This document shows positions 25,538 to 32,500 of a DNA stretch of 32,500 nucleotides, in pieces. The stretch covers positions 1-32,500 of the forward strand of contig CAYOLL010000063.1 of the NCBI GenBank assembly GCA_964404765.1, written 5' to 3'. Made by a program: the position numbers and the translations under genes. The notes beneath the pieces are model-generated. The model had not been told where the DNA came from. It ran no database searches and saw nothing but the letters and a program-made list of their open reading frames with translations. Numbering within the stretch: the first letter of the stretch is position 1; every line of letters starts with the position of its first letter. This DNA comes from CAYOLL01 sp964404765 [NCBI: uncultured Gemmatimonadota bacterium]. Its GTDB lineage: Bacteria > 4572-55.

Positions 25538-25618
25538 TTACGTCTTCTTCTTCAATCCAAACAGCCGCCACGGGTGCGAAAACAGAATCGGGAATTTATC
25601 CTTCCATTCATCCACTTT
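25538..25618 (-). pseudogene. Detached second copy of the RND pump gene 3' end
   Basis: The minus strand reads KVDEWKDKFPILFSHPWRLF, then GLKKKT and a stop. The first 23 codons (25618-25550) match the RND gene tail at 26458-26390 with four differences in 69 nt, all synonymous (GAT/GAC, TTT/TTC, CTG/TTG, GGA/GGG). After that the tails diverge, the intact gene ending GLKGKDGN. Homology starts one base past the stop codon of the RHH antitoxin. There is no start, so it is a remnant: either the original end of the pump gene or the last piece of a second pump gene. Confidence 0.85.
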
Positions 25619-25619
25619 A

Positions 25620-25886
25620 TTATTGTGTCTCCAGGATATCCCACTGCGGTAAGTGTCTTTTTTTGACCCGGTTCATCACGTCATCAAAGCCGCCGAGGAT
25701 TTCCGCCCGGCTATAACCTTGCCAATACTTTGAAATTTTTTGGCCGGCCTCAAGCGCGGATATTTCTTTGGCAAACATGTACATGGCCAATTGATTGATG
25801 GAAACGCCTTGCTCATCGGCAATGATTTCGATGCGTTGCTTCAAGTGCGCCGGAACGCGGATGGTTAAGACATTGGTTTTACTCAT
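25620..25886 (-). CDS. Ribbon-helix-helix antitoxin (HicB/CopG-like)
   Basis: An 88-aa protein with an N-terminal ribbon-helix-helix (residues 5-45): strand VLTIRVP, then HLKQRIEIIADEQGVSINQL and MYMFAKEISAL. The C-terminal part (WQGYSRAEILGGFDDVMN) would wrap the toxin. Its start overlaps the end of the PIN gene by 8 nt, so the two are co-translated. Such proteins repress their own operon and neutralise the toxin. The toxin-first order is seen in part of this PIN/RHH group. Confidence 0.82.
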   Translation of the reverse strand: MSKTNVLTIRVPAHLKQRIEIIADEQGVSINQLAMYMFAKEISALEAGQKISKYWQGYSRAEILGGFDDVMNRVKKRHLPQWDILETQ

Positions 25887-26331
25887 GTTCGAGCCTCCAT
25901 TTTTTTACAAACTCCGCCGGGGTAATAATTCGCAGATCATCAAAACGAAGTTCACCTGATATGTAATCCCTTATATTGCTCGTGATTAAATATTGGCTTT
26001 GGCTAACAACGGCCAATTCGACAAACATATTATCGGCTTCATCCTTCAGGTTGGGCCTAAAGAGAAATTGCGGATCAAATTTTGCGCTGATATAGGCAAT
26101 AAATCTGAGAAATCTAACCATATCCGAAGTTGACAATTCAAAAGCGCTTAATGATTCCGGCCGAGTCAAAACATCCTCGTATTCAAAGAATACGGATGGC
26201 GATATGGCCATACGGCATTCTCCGGCGCGAATCCGCTGCAAAATATAAAAAGACGCTCCGTTTCGACTTCGCAGAGCCTGTGATTGAAGAGAAGCTTGAA
26301 GAAGATGATAAGCTTTTCGATGAAGGGTCAT
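25879..26331 (-). CDS. PIN-domain toxin-like protein (COG1569 type) with altered active site
   Basis: From the ATG at 26331 this has 150 aa and aligns by eye with PIN proteins of toxin-antitoxin pairs: ALRSRNGASFYILQRI, VFFEYEDVLTRP, FRPNLKDEADNMFVELAV, YLITSNIRDY and IITPAEFV. PIN ribonucleases use a cluster of acidic residues. Glu50, Asp97/Asp100 and Asp122 are present, but the first Asp, normally in a LDTN/LDTS strand just before ALRS, is replaced by Gln12 (LLQASLQSQALRS). The other frames do not restore it. The enzyme may be inactive or the gene decaying. An upstream in-frame ATG at 26382 overlaps the RND stop. Confidence 0.75.
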   Translation of the reverse strand: MTLHRKAYHLLQASLQSQALRSRNGASFYILQRIRAGECRMAISPSVFFEYEDVLTRPESLSAFELSTSDMVRFLRFIAYISAKFDPQFLFRPNLKDEADNMFVELAVVSQSQYLITSNIRDYISGELRFDDLRIITPAEFVKKWRLEHE

Positions 26332-26371
26332 AGAAAAGTGCTGGAAGAATTTGTGCCATAGGATAATGCCG

Positions 26372-29300
26372 CTAATTCCCATCCTTCCCCTTCAACCCAA
26401 ACAACCGCCACGGGTGCGAGAACAGAATCGGGAATTTGTCCTTCCATTCATCCACTTTTGTATAAACCACCGGCACTAAAAGTAGCGTCAGGAACATGGA
26501 CGAAGTCAGGCCGCCGATTAAGGCCCAGGCCAGGCCGTTTTTCCACTCCGATCCGGCGCCTTTGGCAATGGCGATGGGCATCATACCGATGATCATGGAC
26601 AGTGTGGTCATGACAATGGGCCGCATCCGTGATTGGGCGGCTTCGATCAGGGCGTCGTAGGTTTTCAGACTCAGGGTGGCGCGGGTTTCGTTGGTGCGGT
26701 CGACTAGCAGGATGGCATTTTTGGCCACCAGGCCGACCATCATGATGATGCCCAGAATCGAAAAGATGCTCAGATTGTTGCCGGTCAAAGCCAGCGCCCC
26801 TAACGCGCCCACAATCGCTACCGGGATCGAAAATAGCACGACAAACGGGTAAATATATGAATCGTACAACGCCACCATAATTAAGTAGACAAAGGTGATG
26901 CCGATGAACAGGGCCGTCAGCAGGCTTTGAAAGCTTTCGGCCTGATTTTTGGCGTCGCCTTCCATACTGATGGCGGTGCCGGTGGCGCGGCGGTCACCCA
27001 GATTTTTCTGGAAATCGGCCACGACTTCGCCCATGGAACGATCTTTAAAATAGGAGTTGATCATCACCGAGGCATTGCGGTTGGTACGCTCTAATTTGGC
27101 AGGGCCGGTGGCCTGATAAATTGTGGCGAATTGCTGTAGCTGCACGGTGTTGCCGGCCCGGGTCAAAAAGCTGAGCCGGGCAATGTCTTCACCGTTGGCG
27201 CGATCAAACTCGTCCAACTGTACGCGGATGGCGTATTCGCTGCCGCCCTCGCTATATTTGGAATCGTCGTTGCCGGCCAGCGCCACTTGCAGCGTCGCGC
27301 CGACATCGGCGACGGTAATGCCGAACTCAGCCATTTTCTGGCGATCAATTTCGACGCGGATTTCCGGGTTGCCCATTTCACTGGACAGGCTGATATCGTA
27401 GGAGCCGTTGGCCTGCTGAAGCGCTTCGGCGGCCATTTCCACTGTGCGCTGCAGTGAATCCGGATCACTGCCGGAAATGAGTATATTGATAGGAGCGTGG
27501 CCTTGCTCGCCGGTAATATCAATGCGGTCAATATAGATTTGTGAGCCGGGGACGTTCTGTTCTATGGCTTTGATCAGGCTGGAAATTTCCTGCGTCGAAC
27601 GCTCGCGCTGATCGCGCGGAGTCAGGCGAACCATGAGTTGGCTTTGATTCGGGGTTTGTGCGCCGCCGGAACCGCTGGTGCCGACGGAGGTAAAGATCGA
27701 AACGACTTCCGGCATTTTGGCCAATTCCGCTTCGATTTGGCGGGCGATGCGGTTTGTGCCGTGCAGAGAAGTGCCGGGCGGCATTTTGAGACGGATGATA
27801 AATTCGCCGCGGTCGCTTTCCTTAATGAACTCCGAGCCGATCAGGCCCATCGCCGGCAACGCCAGTGATCCCACAAACATCAGGAATGTAATCAGCAGGG
27901 TCAACCAAACATGGCCCAGGCACCAACGCAGCGTGATCATATATAAATCCGTTGCGGCCTTGAATAATCCTTCAAACCAGCGGCCAAAAATGCCCAACAG
28001 CGAGTTTTTTCCATGTTTCTCCAGCCGGGAAAAGCGCGAGGCCAGCACCGGCGTGACGGTGAACGAGACAAATAAACTCATCAGCGTGGAGGCGATGACG
28101 ACGATGCAAAACTCGCGCAGAATATCGCCGGTCAAACCGGTCACAAAGGTCATGGGCAGAAAGACAACCACGTCCACCAGCGTGATGGACAGGGCGGCAA
28201 AGCCGATTTCATTGCGGCCACGCAAGGCGGCTTCACGGATTTCCACGCCCTGTTCAAGATGATGATAGATGTTTTCGAGTACGACAATGGAGTCATCCAC
28301 CAAAATACCGATGACAAGCGATAATGCCAACAGCGTCATCAAGTTAAGTGAAAAGCCAAAAGCGGCCATGCAGATGAAAGCGGCCAGCATTGAGCAGGGA
28401 ATAGAGACCAGAATAATAATGGAGTTGCGGAAGCTGCGGAGGAAGACAAACATCACGCCGGACACCAGCAAGATCGCCAGAATCAAGTCGTGCTCGACGG
28501 CCTTGGCCGCTTCCATGGTGAAGTCGGCGGCGTCGTTGGCGATGTTGAATTTAAGCGCGATGCCGGCGTGTTCCTGTTCCAGTTCGGCCATGCGCCGGCG
28601 CAGCAATTGACTAATTTCAACCGTGTTGCCGTCGGCCTGCTTGCTGATAAAAACGCCAATTGAGGTTAAGCCGTTGATGCGGCTGATGGTGGTCATTTCT
28701 TTAACGCCGTCCTCGACTTCGGCCACATCACGCAGGTGAATATTGCCGCCCTGCTTGGATTGATGGATAACCAGCTCGCGTAGGGCTTCGACCGAGGCGA
28801 ATTTGCCGGCGATGCGCACGGTGGACTGGGTTTCTGCGCCTTTGATCGTGCCGGTGGGAAAGTCCAAGTTCGAGGCCTGGATAATACCGGTTACCTGTGG
28901 AATAGACAGGCCATAGGATTTGATTTTTTCGGCGTTCAGGTTGATTTTGATTTCGCGCTCTTCGCCGCCGATCAGATCGACTTTACCTACGCCGGATATT
29001 TCGGCCAACAGCGGTTTGATGTGATCCTTCATGAAGGTGAAAAATTCGCGGGAGGGCATGTTGCTGCTGACGCCAATGCGCAGAATCGGCATTTCCGACA
29101 ACGCCACTTTTTGGACAATCGGTGTCCAGGCGTCCTTGGGCAATTGGGTCAGTACAGCGTTTATTTTTCGCTGCGCATCCTGCAAGGATTGATCAATATC
29201 CGCATCGGTCTTGAACTCGATAGCGATAATGGACATGCCCTCAAATGAGTTCGCTTTGAGTGTAGACGTTTTTTCCAGCCCGGAGACGGCTTCTTCGATC

Positions 29301-29497
29301 TTTTTGCTGACGTTGGTTTCGACTTCCGTCGGCGAAGCGCCCGGATAAAACGTACTGACAGTTACAACCGGGATGTCGATGCTGGGCAGCAGTTCGTAGC
29401 GCAGGGTCATCGCCCCGCCAATGCCGATAATGCTCAGAATCGCAAAAAGTACGACGACCAGCGACGGCCGTTTGATGACGAGTTCGGTCAGGGTCAT
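26372..29497 (-). CDS. RND multidrug efflux transporter (AcrB/HAE1-like)
   Basis: A full-length 1041-aa inner-membrane pump of the proton-driven RND superfamily, with TM1 at about 11-30, a first periplasmic porter loop to about 335, six TM segments, a second large loop from about 560 and a final TM bundle. The proton-relay pair Asp401-Asp402 lies in GILVDDSIVVLENI, equivalent to Asp407/408 of E. coli AcrB. The start motif VIKRPSLVVVLFAILSIIG is typical. AAGGA lies eight bases before the ATG. The usual membrane-fusion protein and TolC genes are absent on both sides. The 3' end is duplicated behind the toxin-antitoxin pair. Confidence 0.95.
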   Translation of the reverse strand: MTLTELVIKRPSLVVVLFAILSIIGIGGAMTLRYELLPSIDIPVVTVSTFYPGASPTEVETNVSKKIEEAVSGLEKTSTLKANSFEGMSIIAIEFKTDADIDQSLQDAQRKINAVLTQLPKDAWTPIVQKVALSEMPILRIGVSSNMPSREFFTFMKDHIKPLLAEISGVGKVDLIGGEEREIKINLNAEKIKSYGLSIPQVTGIIQASNLDFPTGTIKGAETQSTVRIAGKFASVEALRELVIHQSKQGGNIHLRDVAEVEDGVKEMTTISRINGLTSIGVFISKQADGNTVEISQLLRRRMAELEQEHAGIALKFNIANDAADFTMEAAKAVEHDLILAILLVSGVMFVFLRSFRNSIIILVSIPCSMLAAFICMAAFGFSLNLMTLLALSLVIGILVDDSIVVLENIYHHLEQGVEIREAALRGRNEIGFAALSITLVDVVVFLPMTFVTGLTGDILREFCIVVIASTLMSLFVSFTVTPVLASRFSRLEKHGKNSLLGIFGRWFEGLFKAATDLYMITLRWCLGHVWLTLLITFLMFVGSLALPAMGLIGSEFIKESDRGEFIIRLKMPPGTSLHGTNRIARQIEAELAKMPEVVSIFTSVGTSGSGGAQTPNQSQLMVRLTPRDQRERSTQEISSLIKAIEQNVPGSQIYIDRIDITGEQGHAPINILISGSDPDSLQRTVEMAAEALQQANGSYDISLSSEMGNPEIRVEIDRQKMAEFGITVADVGATLQVALAGNDDSKYSEGGSEYAIRVQLDEFDRANGEDIARLSFLTRAGNTVQLQQFATIYQATGPAKLERTNRNASVMINSYFKDRSMGEVVADFQKNLGDRRATGTAISMEGDAKNQAESFQSLLTALFIGITFVYLIMVALYDSYIYPFVVLFSIPVAIVGALGALALTGNNLSIFSILGIIMMVGLVAKNAILLVDRTNETRATLSLKTYDALIEAAQSRMRPIVMTTLSMIIGMMPIAIAKGAGSEWKNGLAWALIGGLTSSMFLTLLLVPVVYTKVDEWKDKFPILFSHPWRLFGLKGKDGN
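26390..26458. repeat. 69-bp direct repeat, gene-borne copy (partner at 25550-25618)
   Basis: This is the last conserved 23 codons of the RND gene. With 25550-25618 it forms a direct repeat (65 of 69 identical, offset 840) that brackets the PIN/RHH pair. Outside the repeat the sequences differ. Confidence 0.9.
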
Positions 29498-29624
29498 GGC
29501 TATTTCCTTGAGGATGAAAATTTGAAATTTCTCGATGAAAATATTGCATAATCAATATTCAAGATAGAAGCGGAAAAGTCAAGCGCCAAGTTGTTTCGTA
29601 ACATGGGCATAAACGCCTCTTATC

Positions 29625-29653
29625 TTGACAATCGGGCCGGTTTTTGCTATTTT
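29625..29653 (+). promoter_or_regulatory. Sigma-70-type promoter for the MFS-UbiA unit
   Basis: A perfect -35 TTGACA (29625-29630), a 17-nt spacer and TATTTT (29648-29653). Transcription would start near 29660, before the ribosome binding site at 29684. This rules out the long upstream extension of the MFS reading frame (from 29591) and supports the TTG start at 29696. Confidence 0.65.
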
Positions 29654-29695
29654 AGTCAGCACGAAAAGTCATTTTATCCAAACGGAGTCTGTCTG

Positions 29696-31087
29696 TTGCG
29701 AAGTATTTTAAAATCTTATATGGCAATTCCCACACCGATTTTACTGGTGGTCGGCGCGGAGCTTTTACTTTTCCTGGTGACATCGTCTTTTATTTTGATT
29801 TTGAACATCCATTTAAAAAAATTAGGCTATGCCGATACGGAAATCGCCGGTTTTACCGCTTATCGTTTTGTCGGGGTGCTGCTTTTTGCTTTCCCGATGG
29901 GGCTTTTTATTAAGGGTAAACGTCTCAAGCCGTTTTTTTATGCGGCAGCGTTGATAATCCCGGCGGCTTCCTTCCTCATTCTCGAAGCGGCGCGGGTTGG
30001 TCAGGGCTTATGGATTAATGTTGGCAGCTTTGGCTGGGGTCTGGGTTTGATGCTGCTGCAAGTCTGCATGTTGCCGTTTATCATGCGCACAGCGCCGGAA
30101 GATGTGCTTAGCGAGTCGATTTCACTTAGTTTTTCAGTCTGGTCATTGGGGATGTTGATTTCCGGCGCAACCATCAGCCTGCTTAGCCTTTGGGGTCAAT
30201 TTCATCTGGGCGGAATCTCCTTTCCCTGGGATGAATATCATATCTTTCGGCTGATAATTGTGCTTAGTCTGACGGCTTCCGGACTGTTGCTGCTGGTTAA
30301 AGAACCTGCGCCGGTAGAGAAGTCCGGGCCGAATTCTACTTCCCTCTTGAGCTTTCGCGATTATGATTGGTCATTAATCCTACCTGCAATTGCGCCTCAT
30401 TTGATTTTTGCAATTGGGGCCGGGTTGACCATTCCGTTTATGAATCTTTTTTTTTACACCATTTTTCATGTAGATTCACAACGCTATAGCACGATGGGCA
30501 CCGCCACTGCGGCGCTGGTGTTTCTTGGCGCGATCCTGATGCCGGCCCTTAAGCGCAAATTCGGCTTTCGGCAGGCGATTTTGACGCCACAAATTATCGC
30601 TACCGGTTTACTGATCTTGTTGGCGCTGACCGAGTTAGCCGCCCAAATTCCGGGAATGCTCATTTTTGCGGCAGTGTGCTTTATTCTGCGGCAACCTTTA
30701 ATGCAAATGGCCGGACCCATCACCAGCGAAATGACTGTTAAATATGTGGGACCCAAAAATCGGGAGTTGATCAGCGCACTCAACTCCAGCATCTGGAGCG
30801 GGGCCTGGTTTATCAGCGCCAAAATCTTTCAGCATCTGCGGGGGGCGAATTTACCGTATTACCAGATTTTTGCCATTACCGTGGGACTTTACGGATTCGG
30901 CATGTTGGGGACACATCTGCTGCTCAATGATTATGAGCGGCGGATACAAAATTCGGAATCGGAATCGGTCTTGCCACCGGATTTTGAACATAATCCTCCG
31001 CAAAGATCAACCTCACTTTGTGCGTCTGATCCGGCTGACCGTCAAACAATTGCCCAGCGTGAAGTTGAGTTGAAAGTTGATGCTTAA
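29696..31087 (+). CDS. Major facilitator superfamily transporter
   Basis: A 463-aa membrane protein with about 12 hydrophobic segments in two halves (first from about 10, second from about 225), the plan of MFS carriers. Residues between helices 2 and 3 (GLFIKGKRLKP) hold the basic loop. The start is TTG at 29696, chosen because GGAG lies eight bases upstream and the promoter sits at 29625; an ATG 24 bases later (29720) is the alternative. The C-terminus is a long polar tail. The substrate is unknown. It overlaps the UbiA-type gene by 8 nt, so transport and prenyl transfer are probably linked. Confidence 0.8.
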   Translation: MRSILKSYMAIPTPILLVVGAELLLFLVTSSFILILNIHLKKLGYADTEIAGFTAYRFVGVLLFAFPMGLFIKGKRLKPFFYAAALIIPAASFLILEAARVGQGLWINVGSFGWGLGLMLLQVCMLPFIMRTAPEDVLSESISLSFSVWSLGMLISGATISLLSLWGQFHLGGISFPWDEYHIFRLIIVLSLTASGLLLLVKEPAPVEKSGPNSTSLLSFRDYDWSLILPAIAPHLIFAIGAGLTIPFMNLFFYTIFHVDSQRYSTMGTATAALVFLGAILMPALKRKFGFRQAILTPQIIATGLLILLALTELAAQIPGMLIFAAVCFILRQPLMQMAGPITSEMTVKYVGPKNRELISALNSSIWSGAWFISAKIFQHLRGANLPYYQIFAITVGLYGFGMLGTHLLLNDYERRIQNSESESVLPPDFEHNPPQRSTSLCASDPADRQTIAQREVELKVDA

Positions 31088-32006
31088 AAAGACGCTGAAG
31101 CTGTGGTTATATGCCGTCAAAATCAATAGCTGGCCAAAGCTGCTTGTGCCATGCCTGCTGGGCCAATTTTTGGCCGGCCGGACACTGCCTTTTTCCTGGC
31201 CGGGCTTTTTGCTTGGGTTTGCCTTTACGATTTGTCTGGTGATCTACATTGTCTTGCTGAATGATTGGGCCGATCAAAGTGTAGATACGATCAAGCGCCG
31301 CATGTTTCCGACAGGCTGCTCACCCAAGACGATTCCGGATCATATTCTGCCTGCCCGGCAGGTTTTATGGGTCGGCCTCATGAGCGGCGGATTGGCTGTT
31401 AGTATGGCATTAGCCGGCAGTCTCATTTGGCAGCGGGTCAACTTATTTTTGTTTGGCCTGGTCTGCCTGGGAATTTTTGCCGTCTACTCTTTGCCTCCGT
31501 TTCGGCTCAACTATCGCGGCGGCGGCGAATTACTGGAAATGCTGGGGGTCGGTCTGGCGCTGCCGGTCTTTAATTTATACGCACAAAGCGGCCTGTGGTG
31601 GACAAATCTGGCCACGATGATTCTGCCCGGTTATACGCTCTTGTGTTTAGCCGGAGCAGTTGCCAGCGGCTTGAGTGATGAACAAAGCGATCACGTGGGC
31701 GGTAAAACCACGCTGGTCACGCAGATCGGCAATGCCAGGGCCCGCCTAATTATCGAAGCTTTATGTTTGAGCGCCGGATTACTTTGGCTGGTTCTGCCGT
31801 TTGTGCTTAAACTTACGATCGCTATTGGACCCATGTTCATCGCTGTTTTTGTATTGGCCTTTCAATTTGGCCGAATGCTGACCCAATCGGGCGCAGCCGT
31901 TACCAACGCCTTTTCGGCGCAAACATTATACAAGCAGAGCCTTCATCGCGGAGCATGGTGGGGTGTTTTATCGTATGTAATTTTGGCGCAAATAATGTTG
32001 TTCTGA
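31080..32006 (+). CDS. UbiA-family prenyltransferase
   Basis: A 308-aa multi-helix membrane enzyme. The first Asp-rich motif is NDWADQSVD (NDxxDxxxD) and the second DEQSDHVGGKTTLV; YSLPPFRLNYRGGGELLEML between them is typical. These bind Mg-diphosphate of the prenyl donor. The family makes quinones, hemes, chlorophylls and archaeal-type lipids, and the acceptor cannot be told here. Overlap with the MFS gene (ATG at 31080 inside the previous tail) shows coupling. The quinone link to the orphan sdhB is only speculative. Confidence 0.88.
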   Translation: MLKKTLKLWLYAVKINSWPKLLVPCLLGQFLAGRTLPFSWPGFLLGFAFTICLVIYIVLLNDWADQSVDTIKRRMFPTGCSPKTIPDHILPARQVLWVGLMSGGLAVSMALAGSLIWQRVNLFLFGLVCLGIFAVYSLPPFRLNYRGGGELLEMLGVGLALPVFNLYAQSGLWWTNLATMILPGYTLLCLAGAVASGLSDEQSDHVGGKTTLVTQIGNARARLIIEALCLSAGLLWLVLPFVLKLTIAIGPMFIAVFVLAFQFGRMLTQSGAAVTNAFSAQTLYKQSLHRGAWWGVLSYVILAQIMLF

Positions 32007-32010
32007 TCCA

Positions 32011-32105
32011 GAATCATTCATAAATTAACCACGAAATACGCGAAAGGTACGAAAAGTAAGGGTTCATCAAATTCAGACTTAAAATTTGACTTTTCTCATT
32101 TTGGA
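32011..32105 (+). repeat. Dispersed repeat, copy B
   Basis: This runs from GAATCATTCATAAAT through AACCACGAAATACGCGAAAG to TTTTGGA and matches the reverse complement of 24124-24222, with about six differences over the central 82 nt. It lies directly after the UbiA gene. Confidence 0.85.
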
Positions 32106-32342
32106 GTAACTTCTCAAAAAGTGCTGGTAAAACCAAACCTTGCGAAGGTTAAACTTGCAACGGATCTAATATTTTCAGGATGTTCACAAGCTTACAGACG
32201 AAACCATCGCAAAGTTAGCCAACGGTCAATGTCGTTAAGTTAAGTCAATATAAACCAAATTATTCAACTTTTTAGCATAGACCCTAAGGGTTTAATTGGT
32301 TGAACATCTTGAGGTTATGCGTAAACAAAACCCTTAGGGTCT
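32106..32342. repeat. Gene-free tail with two further palindromes
   Basis: AACCTTGCGAAGGTT (32136-32150) is a 6-bp stem with a GCG loop. A perfect 15-bp inverted repeat, AGACCCTAAGGGTTT (32279-32293) with AAACCCTTAGGGTCT (32328-32342), surrounds 34 nt. No gene is evident between 32007 and the end of the window. Confidence 0.75.
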
Positions 32343-32416
32343 TTGTTTATAGTCACTTAAGGAAAGCCGACCCAATTGTCATTCTGAAAGAATTCTTTTC
32401 GAATCAAGCACAATTG

Positions 32417-32500
32417 TACTAGTCAACGACCTGTGATACACTGTCATGCCGGATAGAAACATTCCGGCATGACAAGTGTGTGAAATGTTGTTGACTAGTA
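32417..32500. repeat. Palindromic MITE-like element at the right edge
   Basis: Nested inverted repeats: outer arms TACTAGTCAAC (32417-32427) and GTTGACTAGTA (32490-32500), inner arms TGTCATGCCGGA (32442-32453) and TCCGGCATGACA (32463-32474), all perfect. The region between them pairs in part. The outer arm may extend past the window end. It has no coding capacity. It shares CATTCCGGCATGACA with bases 1-15, so it is dispersed. Confidence 0.75.

Noticed and set aside
25369-25716. 115-aa plus-strand ORF across the displaced RND tail
   Set aside because: It is antisense to the tail remnant and to the antitoxin gene, with no ribosome binding site.
25538-26458. Insertion sequence
   Set aside because: There is no transposase, no terminal inverted repeat and no short target duplication; the bracketing repeats are gene-end sequence.
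27678-28262. 194-aa ORF opposite the RND gene
   Set aside because: It is antisense to a certain, full-length pump gene and low in hydrophobic order; a shadow frame.
29591-29695. N-terminal extension of the MFS protein from an ATG at 29591
   Set aside because: A strong promoter lies at 29625-29653, downstream of that ATG, and the extension is not membrane-like.

Overview
The window looks like chromosomal DNA from a free-living Gram-negative bacterium of moderate G+C. It encodes an RND efflux pump, a lipoprotein-type ABC binding protein, a Spy-like periplasmic protein, the C-terminal remnant of an outer-membrane barrel and a B-type Fe-S subunit of succinate dehydrogenase. Most genes have AGGAG-type ribosome binding sites; at least two probably start with TTG. 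The mix (YbbR, DUF1684, Uma2, DUF4395, receiver-SpoIIE, PilZ pairs, many palindromic intergenic repeats) would suit a little-cultured lineage of the FCB/Calditrichota/KSB1 sort. That placement is inference. No rRNA, tRNA, CRISPR array, phage gene or transposase was recognised.

Layout. 1-1214: an RluA-family pseudouridine synthase, possibly coupled to a 28-codon upstream ORF, ending at a bidirectional terminator. 1251-9683 (all minus strand): a secreted coiled-coil protein, a triple 121-bp tandem repeat, an orphan sdhB, an O-methyltransferase, a DUF1684 protein coupled to a Uma2 nuclease, a receiver-GAF-like-SpoIIE phosphatase, an alpha/beta hydrolase and two PilZ proteins. 9913-16783: a Spy-like protein, a broken outer-membrane protein, a DUF4395 protein, a TPR/beta-propeller protein, signal peptidase I, YbbR plus a small PH-like membrane protein, and on the minus strand a lone receiver followed by dusB. 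17382-19890: a small unknown protein, an Rrf2 regulator with three Cys next to acireductone synthase, and a GT2 glycosyltransferase. 20266-25366: a SirB1/YccV fusion, a PAP2 phosphatase, an orphan branched-chain-type binding protein with a palindrome over its promoter, and a receiver-histidine kinase. 25538-29497: a PIN/RHH toxin-antitoxin pair lodged at the 3' end of an RND pump gene. 29696-32006: an MFS transporter overlapping a UbiA prenyltransferase. 32007-32500: repeat-only DNA.

The most interesting signal is at the RND gene. Its last 23 in-frame codons occur twice, on both sides of the toxin-antitoxin pair, with only four synonymous differences before the two tails diverge. This resembles an insertion that replaced the 3' end of its target gene and displaced the original end. 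The pair's PIN protein also lacks the usual first catalytic Asp. A second theme is intergenic hairpin DNA: a 121-bp tandem triplet, a distant single copy whose stems carry compensatory changes, a roughly 90-bp dispersed repeat in inverted copies 8 kb apart, and a palindromic MITE-like element at the right edge that shares a 15-mer with the left edge.

Signalling is prominent: a SpoIIE phosphatase with receiver, a receiver-kinase, a lone receiver, two PilZ proteins and an Rrf2 regulator. Several genes normally found in multigene complexes stand alone (sdhB, livK-like, RND, ybbR), so their partners must be elsewhere.
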